Below, one piece after another: positions 48,259-60,202 of a stretch of 64,000 nt of DNA. Location of the stretch: NCBI GenBank assembly GCA_027574665.1, contig CM050658.1, positions 23,014,317 through 23,078,316 of the forward strand. The letters run 5' to 3'. The notes below the pieces were generated by a model. The model did not search any database. It was given only the letters and a program-made list of their open reading frames with translations, and was not told the origin of the DNA. The number at the start of each line of letters is the position of its first letter. Position 1 is the first letter of the stretch. A program made the translations under genes and the position numbers. This DNA comes from Rhynochetos jubatus. Taxonomy: Eukaryota; Chordata; Aves; Eurypygiformes; Rhynochetidae.

Positions 48259-49101
48259 TGTTGTGGTTTAACTCCGGCTAGCAAAATACCACGAAGCCGC
48301 TCTCACAAATCCCCCCTCCCCTCATCCAGTGGAGGGGAAGAATTAGAGGAAAAAGAAATAAGGAAGCTTGTAAAATTGAGATAAGAACTATTTACTAATT
48401 AAACCTAAATTAATATATACAAATACTACTAAAAAAATAATTAAAACAATAGAAAATAAAACATATGATACAATATGATACAATTTCTCACCACCCACTG
48501 CTTAATGCACAAGCAGGTGTTGAGCAGCGAGAGTCAGACCCAGAGAGCTTGAGAGCTGCAGCCCGAGAGTGATCGCAGCCCGAGAGTGATCGCAGCCCGA
48601 GAGTGATCGCAGCCCGGGAGATGATGCAGCAGATTCCGAGCGAACCCTGTCAGCTGTAGCACAACCGGCAACTCTAAACAACCCACCAAGTCCCTCACGA
48701 ACGATCCAGCACAGGAGTTGGCAAAGCAGCTAATGCGGGAGTCAAGGGGAGTGTTAGCAAGTGCCCGGGAGTAAACGAGCAGGAGAGTAAGGGAGAGAGT
48801 AACGGCTCCCAGACCCACACCCCGCCTAAGCCCTGAGCACGGCATACTATGGAATGAAATACTCCCTTGGGCAGTCTGGGTCAGCTGTCCGAGCTGTGTG
48901 TCCCCTGCACTGCCTGCAGCCAGACAGCGAGAGCTGGGAACGCAGCTGCAGGGTCGGAAGTGGAGAAAGACCTTGAGCTCAGTGCAGGCATTGCCCAGCG
49001 CCAGCTGAGACCTTCTCAGTGCTGCTCTCAGCATCCAGGAGCACAGCTCCCTAGCAGCCACGGGGAAGAGAGTTAATTCTTTCCTGACTGAGCCCAGCAC
49101 A
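48259..49101 (-). mobile_element. Solo LTR of an avian endogenous retrovirus (family 2, inverted copy)
   Basis: This 843-bp element is the reverse-oriented relative of the LTR at 42587-43378. Read on plus it starts TGTTGTGGTTTAACTCCGGC and ends TGAGCCCAGCACA. It has a 5-bp target duplication with one difference: ATCGT at 48254-48258 and ATCAT at 49102-49106. By eye it differs from the forward copy at roughly one base in five plus indels, so they are separate insertions, perhaps of different subfamilies. It carries an internal 17-bp repeat expansion (listed separately). A 190-codon minus-strand frame (48534-49106) starts in the flanking duplication and simply reads through LTR sequence; it is not a gene. 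No retroviral coding DNA is attached. Confidence 0.9.
48558..48617. repeat. 17-bp minisatellite inside the inverted LTR
   Basis: The unit GCAGCCCGAGAGTGATC occurs three times without change (48558-48574, 48575-48591, 48592-48608), followed by a diverged partial fourth copy. The related LTR at 42587 has only one to two units at the matching place, so the array grew after the two lineages separated, or shrank in the other. Confidence 0.9.
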
Positions 49102-52100
49102 ATCATTACACTATAAATGTGAATTTACAGACTGTACAGTCTCTAGATGAAGTTAGTGCAGTGAGATGCACAAACACACACTATATTCTTATACCGTCTG
49201 TAGCGGTGGGAACTAAGGAACTTAGGTGCTACATGGTTACAGTATCTGACATTTAAATATTGCCTTGATAGATTTTCCAAACAATTGCTTGGAGCCTCAG
49301 GATGCACTTGGGAATGCTGAAGGAGGAAGGAGGGATACTTTGAAGAGGGAAACAGATACAAAAGCTATGCCAGTTCATCCAAGTGCTGGGAAAAGTAATT
49401 ATCTCAGTGTCTCAGTTACAAAGCACCAGAAGTCTGTTTTCGGTGTGAAAGCATATTTAGGCATTGTAGGTTAAAAAGTAACGCTATTAAATAGCAAACA
49501 ATTAAAAAAATGCAAGAAAGAAGCTTATCTTGCAGCGTTATCTCACTGCACTCTGAATTTCCAGCCCCTTCACACAGCCAGTGTAGCCACGTGAGGCCCT
49601 GGATGAAGGAGCCACAGCATAAGCTTAATCCTATGCAACACTACAGCTTAAAGGCTACTGTTTCACATCTTTTGTTGCTCAAAAATGATCTTGGTTTAGA
49701 ACACTGCCCATTGAACGGGTGTAATTTTTAGGAAATGATCGTTCCTTTCTGAAACACAGAACACAAAATGATAGGATGCATGTCCTTTTGCCTTCCTGCA
49801 CTCTTTGTGTTCCACACCCCCGTTGCCCTGGCTTATTATACAGCTAATCATATGCTAAAACTGCTTTTAATTTAGCCTGTGAAGACAGATTGCTGTATGC
49901 CGACCACTGAGTGGGAGCAAGGTTTAGCTTATATTAAAATGACGAAGTGGGTCTACCAGCTGCCCAGGCAGCCTGTCAGTCCCCTCTGGTACTACAAGCA
50001 ATCAAAGTTAAACACATGCTTGGCTTTTGTTTTTACAGCCAAGTTAAGAAAACAACAATCCAGCCCCCCAACCCAGGCAGCAGCAGATCTATAGAACAGC
50101 CAGCTGATCACATTCGGTATGATGGCCATTTGGAAAGGAGGGTAACAAAGCACATGGATTTTTCACCTGACAACAGGGTGGATCATTGTGAAAGCAACTA
50201 AGAGTGTAAAAGTAATGGAGTTGCTTAGTATTAAAAAACGGGAAAACAGGGAAGGGGACAGGGAGAAATGAGGGGGAGGGCGAGGACCAAACAAAAAAGC
50301 AACAAGACTTTCACAGCTCACCCGTTAAGAGTTCCCTGTAGATCAGCAGAAGCCAAAGTGCTCCTATAAGGGCTCTTATTTACGTTCCACTCAATACACC
50401 CAGGCTTTGATTATTTAATTTTTTAAAAATTCTGCCTTCAAAGCCGATTTTGGGTAAATAATTTAAAGCTTGTGAGCTGAAGGCCGTATGACTACAGAAA
50501 GGGTCAGAAGCTGGGATGGCAAGGTCTTTGGAACTGCCTGTCAGCTTTCACGTGGCTTTTGAAATTAAGCATGTTAACGATAATTAAAACAGATTAACAG
50601 CCACCTGTGCTTATAGCTTTAGCAAGGTGCTAGTTACACTAGAATGGATACCAAGTTAGCCCACGGCCATGGGGGTGGAGAGGAAACTCATCTGGCAGCA
50701 TTCAGAAATGCTCAGCAGAGCTGATTCTGCCCAGTTCATGGACATCGTGCACAGCGTGTTCATACCGGAAAGGAAGAATGCGGCAGTGGTCATCACCTAC
50801 ACACATCAGAGTCGGGTTTACTGCTGAACACCTGTCTATACAAGAACAACTCCTTAAAGATATTACAAAACATCTATTTTTGTGGCCTGTCTCATGTAGT
50901 CTTTTGTAACCCCAATTTTGCACTTATTATGTCTTTAAACACATTCTTTTTATGACATACTAATGTGTTTACTAAGAAATATCTTTATACTCTAAGCCCA
51001 GGTGATGGCTTGTTGAGAGAGCTCTAAGGCAGGATGGTTTCAGTGACTGACATGGTCTGCTTCAAGTTCCTAAATCTGCTTAAAGAAACCAAGCAGTGTC
51101 ACACAAAAGGTTTGTCTCTTCATTACAGTGTTTAGCTTTGAGGTTTGCTGTGGCATGCAGCACATCCCAAACCCAATTGCTTAAGCAGCTTTCTGTGAGA
51201 ACATGTCTACTGCAATCACTGTATTTCTACTGCCAAGCAACAAAGACACAGTAAGAGAGCACAGAAGAAAAATGAAAAGGTCATCCCTTGTAAAGCTCAC
51301 TGAAAGGAATGTTTCTTTGGGTTAGTATCATGTTGTTGCACACATTTATTTGAACCTACACCTATAATATTTATAGCTAAAAATGGCACAGTAAAATTAA
51401 TAGAAAAGAGAAACCACAAAATCGGCCAAATGAATAGAAATTGTTAACTGTGAAGAGGCTCTTTTACACATTCTGTTAACAGGTTAATTCCTTCAACTTT
51501 GGACAGCAGCTAATTTCTAACGGCATCTTTCCAGTTCTGTACAGTCACAACAGACCTGCTCATGAACTAGTTCATGTACAAACTATTTTGCTGCTATTGT
51601 AACAAAGTTCGAAAGTTTGCTTTAGTTTTAAAAACAAAAGGAAGGATAAAAATAACTGAAAACTGTCAGATGGAAAATTATTTCCAAAGCCATCAGATAA
51701 AGATACTAAGATCAGGCACACTTCATTTCATTTTCCAAGTTCATTGGTTCCCTCCTGAGGGCAAAAGCGAAATCCCTGTTGAAGTTAGGAGCTTCCCCAC
51801 CGCATTTCAATGGCACCAAACCAGCTCCTTATGTATTGCATCTGTAATTCATTTGAAGCACATTTAAACAGCAGGTATATTTAGCGATGCAGATATATTT
51901 AGAGATGGATTCCACAAAAGAGTGATCACAGTACCTGTCAGAAGGAAAATTCATTCTTACTGCTAATTCCGAGCGCAGCATGGACAGACCATGACAGAGC
52001 ATCTGCAAAGGGACTGGCAAAACCCACCGACCATGGGTAACATTCACGGCGAATAAATTCAGGCAGATCTGTCTTCTAGGTTTATGGAAGCTTAACATTT

Positions 52101-54269
52101 AAAAGCGGGTGTGTGGTTGTTTCTTCCCCCACCCTGGGATGGTTTTTTTGTGTGGTGTTTTTTTTTTTTCTTTGATACAGTTTTTTCTAGCGGCAAAAGA
52201 AAGAATACTGTAACTTTTAACCAAAAAACACACATAAGATCCAGACCAGCATTACTCTAAAACACAATTCAGTTTCTAATCTAACTTAGATTTAGAATCT
52301 GAAATTTGGAAGGTATTTTGAATACTAAACACAGTTTGGGAATACCATGTCTGACCTTGGCATAGAGTTCCGTATAGATTACAGAAAAGTAATGGATGCA
52401 ACACTCTGCTCCTGCTCGGTTAACACCTTCTTGCCGTATTTCTAGAGTTCAGAACCTGTTTCTGTCTTGCCTATTGCTTATATGTAAACTCCTGAACCAC
52501 TCTGCCTGTGGAATTTGAACCAAAAGGCTACCTGCCGTGTAGCCTTCCAAAACTCAAAAAGGCTAGAAACACCAGGAATTAGAAATCTAAGCCAATATAC
52601 CATGAGAAAGCTTGCTCTACAGTATTTAAGATCTATTTTAAAAATGCACAATTAAAGCAACATCACTCCATTTGCATTACCTAGGCTGTTTAATGGTAGC
52701 ATGTAATAACAAACAAATCCAAAGACAGACACTATATTGCTGTATTTTTACATAGCTACCAGTGATAAGCTTTATAGTCACCTCTGCTTCATCAGTGGTA
52801 ATCATCAAAATGATTTTAAATTTCTATTGATTACCCTATAAAAGCATATAGGCTTTAAAAGTAAATATTAACAATGTTTCCCCTCTTTCTCCTCACCCCC
52901 ATGACCATGTGCCTTTTATTCCTGTCCTTTTTGTTAGGTTCCCCTTGGAATCTCTGACTGTAGAACTGATAGGAAGGGAATGCTGAACAAAGTACCCCTC
53001 AACCAGCAGAACATATGCTCTGGGGAAACTTTTCCTCCTAGCTAAATAATTCTTAGCAAAAGTCAATAGGAAAACAATATAAATATTTGATAGGAATATA
53101 AAAAATTGCCGTAATACTGGAAGGGTGAGAGAAAAGAATAAAAAAATCCAGTGGAACTTGTGAACCCATCTGGTAGATAAGTCATGCACAGATATTGACC
53201 ATCTGGGATCTGCACTTTATACCTGACCCTTGGCTGGCCAGCATTTGTTGCCATAGCTGTTTAATTAGAAGGATCTCCAGCTTGAAGAGGAGGAAACACT
53301 TGAAAAATATTTGCCAAGGAACAATATGCCTACGTTTGAGATTTTTCCAGTGTCTTCCTTCTATTCAAGAACTAATGTAGTTATATTTATCTGCATGTGG
53401 ATTGATTATATTAAGCCTTTTGCAGCCTTTGCAAGGAATTACTTTGTGACACGTAGGTTGAGGGGGCATTAAAAAAAAAAGAAGTCTTCATCAGCCGCCA
53501 ATTCCCAAGACACACCACTGATTCGTTCAACAAAAGTAATTACTTTAGCAAATGTTTGTGTATTTTAATGCCAAGGGGAGGATGCCAGGTATTTTTAAAG
53601 CTGGTTAATTCTTGTCGGTCTAGCCGATATCCAGAAACTTCTAGTCAATGTGATGTAAAATTGACACACTAGTTAATCAGAAAAATAGAATGTTTCTCCA
53701 ATAAAAGAATTTTATCTTCAATAAATGTTACACTTCATTCCTATTAATGTATTCAGACCTGACATCATATGGTCCCCTAGATCTCCCCTCGAGATACAGA
53801 TTTTAAAAGTCCAGAGGGAAATGATAATACCATACACTGATTTGTTGACATATGAGCTCTGAAATTACCATTGGAAAAAAATTCCAAGGTCTGCAAAGAT
53901 AATTTCACAAACCAAAGTGCATCCTAGCCCTGTGCTTAGGAGTTTTAAAAGCTTTTTGAAAGGAAAGTTATGAAGAATGAATGAATAGCACTCACTGGGG
54001 CCAGATTTCAAAGAAATTTTCTTAAGCACTGTGCAAAGTTCATCTTCCTTTTTAATGAACACCAACTACTTGGACATAATGTTTCCCTGTCTTCCCTCTC
54101 AGCATATTTAAGCACAGTGAAATCCATATTTTGTGTATTGATGATAGACATGAAAAATTAGAGACAGACATGGAAAAGGCTGAGACTATCATCACAAGTC
54201 TCTTGTTTTCTTACTAGTCTCATCTGGTTTAGTCACACGTGGGTATCAGTACCCTAAGGACATAGATGT

Positions 54270-54312
54270 ATTTTTTCCATTTCTTCGATGGAAAATTAGG
54301 TACACAGGTCCT
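54270..54312 (-). repeat. Possible MIR SINE remnant
   Basis: The plus strand reads TTTTTTCCATTTCTTCGATG followed by GAAAATTAGGTACACAGG, similar to the reverse MIR motif in which a CATTTTACAGATGAGAAAAC run precedes TGAGGCACAGAG. The match covers only about 35 bases and is uncertain. Confidence 0.3.
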
Positions 54313-57300
54313 CTTAATAATAGCATCATTAGCCACTGGGATGGAGGAGGCAAGGACCACGTACCTGACCTCACCACTTCGAACAGCCTCAGTGAGCTAA
54401 TGGTTCTGAGCAGGCACCAATAGATAGCAGGTCATCACCTTGCAAGAAAATGTGTCTTGCAAGGTTAGACATCAGGGAGAGTAGTGTGTTAGCAGCCCTT
54501 TTTCATTCCCTAAAATTACAAGAAATTCATGAAAGGTTTTCTTCTCCCCTCCTGGACTTATTTATTTTCAGTCTAGAAAATTCAGCTTTATACTACCACA
54601 GAATTACTACTTCAGAAAACTACATAGTCCAGGATGTTACATACCTTCAGACCCTGAATTCAGATCATTTACAGTCACCAATGATCAGATGAAAATTTCC
54701 ATAAAATAATGAACTGTGTTAAGGCTTCAAGACTCCTTGTTCTGCAACCTTTCTTAGTCCTCATCTCTAGGGCTTCCCAACGTGATGGTCTAAACTGCTC
54801 AATTAACAAAATCACCAACAAACCAGCAAACATTCAGTGTATTTACACATACAAATCAAGTGTCTTTCCTTTCCTCAAAACAGCTTTACAGTAGTGACCA
54901 CTCCTGTAGTTTCTCAGAGGGGTCAGAGCTTTTCCAGGAGGCTTGCAGGTGCCTCAAGTATACCATCTTTTCATTAAAGTCTGAGGAAATGATCAAATAT
55001 TCATACAAAACACTATTACGCCAGTTAGCTTATATAATGATTGAATACACACTGTGAAATATAGAGTATCAGATACAGAAATAACTTGCACAAGGGTTTG
55101 GGCGTGTCTGTGTGTTTTTTGCTTGCTTGGTTTTAGGTTTTTGGTTTAACGAAGCAGCTAAACAGCCACATGCCTGCTACTACTGCTGTTTAATGCTCGA
55201 GTCCTCTCTTAACAGTACTAGGACTTGGATTAATAAAGAGTCTGTGTGTCTTTCCGCGACTGCAATTTTGGATATAATCTTTCCATGAACAGCCATCCCC
55301 ATCTTTGCTTTGAAATGGCACATATGGCACGTAGACTTTAAGGGAGCCCTCTCCCCATTTCTTTAAAAGCTTAATTGTTTCACTGTTTTGGTGGAAATGG
55401 GTCTGCCAGTGTGGCTGGGCTTTTGTTTGCTGAACATTTCCTCCAGAAATGACAATGGCATAAGGAGCCCTGGCCATGCTAACCCATTAGCTCTGACCCA
55501 TTTTTCTGGCAGTCTATTTTTACCACGGATTCTTTTCCTTATCTATCGCCACATAGCATAACAGACTGTTACACCAACAAAACCCGTGTGTCAGGATAAT
55601 CAGGTGGGAGCAAGCATAGGCACAAAAAGTGCCCTTCCAACATCCCTTTCAGCATAATTTCTCACTCTCCACTCCATTCTTATTCCAAGAACACCAAGGC
55701 TACGCCTGTCCCCGGACAGACATTCAGTGGAACAGTCTCACAGGGCGTGGATATGAGCTACTGTGCAAGACAATAATCTGAGTAACAAATCTGCTCAAGT
55801 ACTTAGAACATGCAGGTGGAATAACCAGTAAAATGCAGTGGTTTCAGAGCCTGAAAGAGGATAAACAACTTGGGACAAGTTTTTCAAGAGGTTGCCTTTA
55901 ATGTTGGGGTTCTTTTCCATGTGTCTGTTTTTAAAGAATTAACACTGGCCATTTGGCAAGAATTCAAGTATTCATCTCCATGTCACTGGCTCCTTTCCTC
56001 CACAAGTGTTTGTTACATTAACTTGAAAATATACAGACAGTGAAATTCTATCATCAGGTCTCTGTCGACATGTCCAGAAAAAAATTGCACAGCTGAGCAC
56101 ACTGCAGGGCAGAAGTCTTGAGAATTGCTATTTGTGGAAAAGTGCTTAAATTCAGAGCTGGGTCGCTATAGCAGTCCAGGTCAAGCTCTCCTGAACAGTC
56201 AGATTAAAAAGCATGGTTTTCATAATGCCTAGCTGACACTTATTTTGAAATATCAGAAGATAATTTCAGGCAGATAGTAAGCTATTTTAAAGACCAATCT
56301 GCCCCCATTTCATTGATTTGGTGGAATAGTTCATTCTTTCCGATTTAAACACGAAAGGGAATTAGGCCATCTGCTGACAGAAAGACATCTACCTATGCAG
56401 AATTCACATTTAGCAGTATACAGGCCTGCAGGCATTTTGTGGACATCCAGCAATTCTGAGTAAATTGCAACTGAGCTTTAAATCTAAGCTGAATGGCTAA
56501 GATTAAAAATCTGCAGTTTAACAAATGGTAACTGCTAATTTGGTTCTCAAACTTCTGTTAAATCTGCTTCCATTTCCTTAGGAACAAAATAAAAACTGAC
56601 AACAACAGGGTTGAAGCTGTTTTTATGACTTTTACAAAGCATTTTCATAACATATCTGCTAATAATAGCTATTATTTCTAACCACTTCTTCCAATGGCAA
56701 GCAAGACTCGCTCTTACTTAAGAAGATCCAAGGCAAAAGGACAAACGTATCTTCCAGGAGGCACCAGCTCAGCATCTCCTTCCTGCCCCTTCCCCTGGAA
56801 TTGCCCCGATGCCCTACCCATGGCGGTGCGGCTGGGGACTGGGTGCACTTCCCTGCCTGACTGCTGAAAGGTGGGACATAAACACCTTCTTGCTGAGGAA
56901 GGGCTGAGCACAGCCACACACCTACCCCCTACCAACTACTGAGAGGGGACAAAGAGCCAGTGGGTCATTTAAAAGTCAGAGGTGGAACAAACGTTCAGAA
57001 AACTTGAGCCAAAGAGATCCTTTCCAAGGCTTGTGGGCAACAGATGAGTTCCAGTGTATCTAAGGACAGTAATCCCCGGCTGAGATGGCAACCCCACTGA
57101 CCTTTCAACAGAAAAATGTATTATCCATAAGACTCATAATACATTCTGACGGCTCCTGAGCAGCAGAAAGGTCATACTCCCCTTCGCACCAGCCTGCACT
57201 GGCTTTGCACTCTGCCTTTTAGACAGAGCTATCAAAACCTGCTCAGATTTTGGGAACTATCTCTTGCTTTAACACAAAAACCATGCAGGCTGCAGGTGAA

Positions 57301-58706
57301 ATAGTACCACCAGATACCTGCCAAAGGTCACTGCAAGACGCGCCTTGCTGACACGGAACAGGTATAACACGTACAACACGCGCACAGTAGCTCTCGCCAC
57401 CTTATTTCTGCAGGGTTTGGGATGCTTATATTAAGGATCTCTGAAAGATCATGTTTCTTGATACCCGAATAATGCAAAAAGTCATACTCAGGAAGGGAAA
57501 ATGGTGAAAGAACTGTGGCTGTGAATGTAACCTGCTCCTTAAGGTACAGTAAACAGTTGTGTCCAAGACAAATTCCATATTAGAAACACAATTTGTGTGA
57601 AAATAAACAACTCTGAGGAGAGCTGAACCAGAACACTTCATGTCAGGGTGGCAACTCCTCCTGTGGGACTTAGAGTGGTGCTCCCTGTGCAAAACAGGCC
57701 CCAGTAGAGCATGACAGCGGCCCCCCAATGCTACGGAAGAATACTGTTCACTACTTGGAGAGCACAAACTAATGAGAATGCATTAAATGCAAAATGCCGT
57801 GCGGGCTGCCGAGACTCTTCCACAAGATCGGCGCAGGTGTGACTAACTCAAGGGCATATTTAATTTTTAACTGATCAGTCTGCAGCATGCAGGTTTACAC
57901 CCCAGTAGGCTCAGCATGGAAATGCTCTAGTACATCAATCGTGCCTTGCCTACCTCAAATTTTGCTGAAGTTTCATTAACCAGCCAGATTAGAGGGTCTG
58001 AAGCAAATACCTAGATGATGAGCTTTGATTTTTTATTGATTTCCCTGTTACTGCCGTTGCCATGAGACCCTAAACTCCCCTAATTAAGCAGTTCTGCCAT
58101 CCCCCACACCAGTGGTGTGTACAGGAAAAACCCCAATGATCTAGTAACACTTCAGACACCAATACCTGTCAGGCAGTTAATTACACAAATGAATTTATTG
58201 TCGTCTTCTAAAAGATGACTGAACACAGGACGCTTTGCTTATTGCATAAATTCTTGCTGGTTTTACGACTACTGTCAAAGAAAATGATTAATAGGCAGAT
58301 ACTACACGGAGAACAACAAAAGATTATTTACATAGTATTCAAAAAACACATCAAAAATGAAAAATTACAGTTATATAACAGAATGAATTCCTATTAGAAA
58401 AAGAATAAAAGCTTTACCAGGCATTTAAGCACAAGTCATTTTCATTAAAATAATTTCACATACCATGCTTTTCATACTATAATCAATTCATTGATGTTAA
58501 TCACGTGATTCATAAGCATTAAATTGATCAGTACTCACCAACTACTAACAGGTCATCTGACTCCTCCTGGAAAATGCATGATCTTCTTAAAACCAGATAA
58601 GCTCAGAGCTTTCTTTTCTCACTACCTAATTTGCATTACAGTCCACTAGGAGATAATCCTGTTCAAATTGAAGGACAGGTTACACTTCCATATAATTTGT
58701 TTCTTG

Positions 58707-58721
58707 TATATATATATATAT
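58707..58721. repeat. TA microsatellite
   Basis: An uninterrupted TA run of 15 bases, flanked by TTCTTG and CTCTATG. Confidence 0.9.
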
Positions 58722-60127
58722 CTCTATGTTCAGAGCAGAAAGACACAAGCTGAAAGGCTGCTTCAGAAGTTCTTAAAATATAAAAAATACAAACCAAACA
58801 CATGGGTAATCTAAGAGCAACAACAGAAGCAGTATCCTTTCAAATCAAATCCTAAATGCCAATTTCTAGGTAGATCTGAGAAGACCTTAAGCAATAGGTC
58901 TAGCATTGGAAGTGGTATAAACCTCAAACAGCAGTTCTGTTCTAAAGTTGACACATACATCTTTACCATATGCATCACCTACAGCAAGCAATAAAATACA
59001 AAAAGCTACCTTAAATATACTTGAACACCCTCATAGCTAGACAAACAGTTTTACCAGCTCAATAACCTACGGTTTTGCATCAACAAGCTCTTTTGAAAGG
59101 TCTGTGTAAATAAATAATAAAACAGCCCGTTAACTTCTCTGGACTGCCTTGGATTAGGTTTCTGACTTCTAGGGTTTCAATGGCTATCATTACACGCTGC
59201 ATTGCGAAAGGACGGAGCTTTGGCACAGTTTGAACCCCGGGCTGCTCTCAGCCCAAGCTAAAGGTTTGAGCTGAACACTGTATCAACAATTTTAATGCAA
59301 AGACTTCAAACCCAGAAGCCAGCTAGAAGCTGATTCCAGTTTTAGCTAATTAGCTAAGCTGGCTTTAAGTCCTTTTATAACGCAACAGCTCAGTAGACTC
59401 AGCCTTAAAATAGAAGACAAAACATTTAGGATAAAACTGATGGGGGCAGAGACTAAAACCAGCCTTCAGATCTCACAATGGCCCGTCACTTCCACGTTTT
59501 GATATTATTTGACCCTTCTTAAGAAACACCCAGTCTTCAGTTTGTAAGGTGCCTTGACTTTTGCACAGGAAAGCAGAAACAAGAAGCACTGCTGCTGGAT
59601 GGACAGCTTCTCTGTGCCGACCCTCACCTGCCAGTTCCCTATGGGAAGAAAGGCTTAATTATGTGCACATATTACACCTCCTGTGGAGGTCTTTATACTA
59701 AAACTCAAGCAAGGATTAAACTGAAATCACCTACTGTCTCTAACAGCCCTTACCTATACATTTTTAGCTTTCAGCAACAATATAGCAAGTGCAGCACAAA
59801 GACAAGGAGAGCATGGTATAAGACAAAGAGAGACATGAAGATACTAGGTAGGAGCATTTTAATGAGTGCTCACAGCAGAAAAAAACAAAAGCAAAAGGCG
59901 CTGAAGAGGTTCTGGTCCTCTGCTCCAACAGATCTGTAACCCGTAACCTGCGTAAGCTCATCGTGCCCTTCCTGAATTTAAATCACAATTTACATTAGCA
60001 ATCAGATTGAAATAATCCAGCCGTGTAAACAGCAACACGCCCCAGCTGAACAGAAACAACATTTAAAGACAGTTCAACAAGTTAAAAATATCGATCCAAA
60101 ACAAAACCAAAGCAATGTGTAATGCAC

Positions 60128-60202
60128 CTCGACCAAGTCTGCTTTAGGCACAGAAACCGAGCTGAGAGGAACTGATGCCATAATGATTTCCTCATCAGAT
60201 TC
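60128..60202 (-). other. Candidate 75-bp coding exon (unproven)
   Basis: On the minus strand a convincing acceptor (a pyrimidine-rich run around TTTCTCCTATTGTCTTTGCT followed by CTATGCACAG) leads into 75 bases open in frame 0. The peptide starts ESDEEIIMASVPLSSVSVPK and goes on ADLVE, an acidic then Ser/Val-rich stretch typical of a disordered linker. It ends GAG followed by GTGCAT, a usable but weak donor. The length is a multiple of three and both phases are 0, as in a cassette exon. A second frame is also open, which lowers the weight of openness. I cannot name a protein with this segment. It is the most exon-like stretch in the window, but may be a pseudo-exon. Confidence 0.25.

Noticed and set aside
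41071..49101. A full provirus made of the LTRs at 41071, 42587 and 48259
   Set aside because: Orientations and families do not fit a provirus (two forward LTRs of different families and one inverted). Each has its own target duplication, and no gag-pol-env-like sequence lies between them.
48534..49106. 190-codon minus-strand frame
   Set aside because: It begins in the target duplication and reads through LTR sequence. The related LTR at 42587 does not keep the same frame, and LTRs of this type do not encode proteins.
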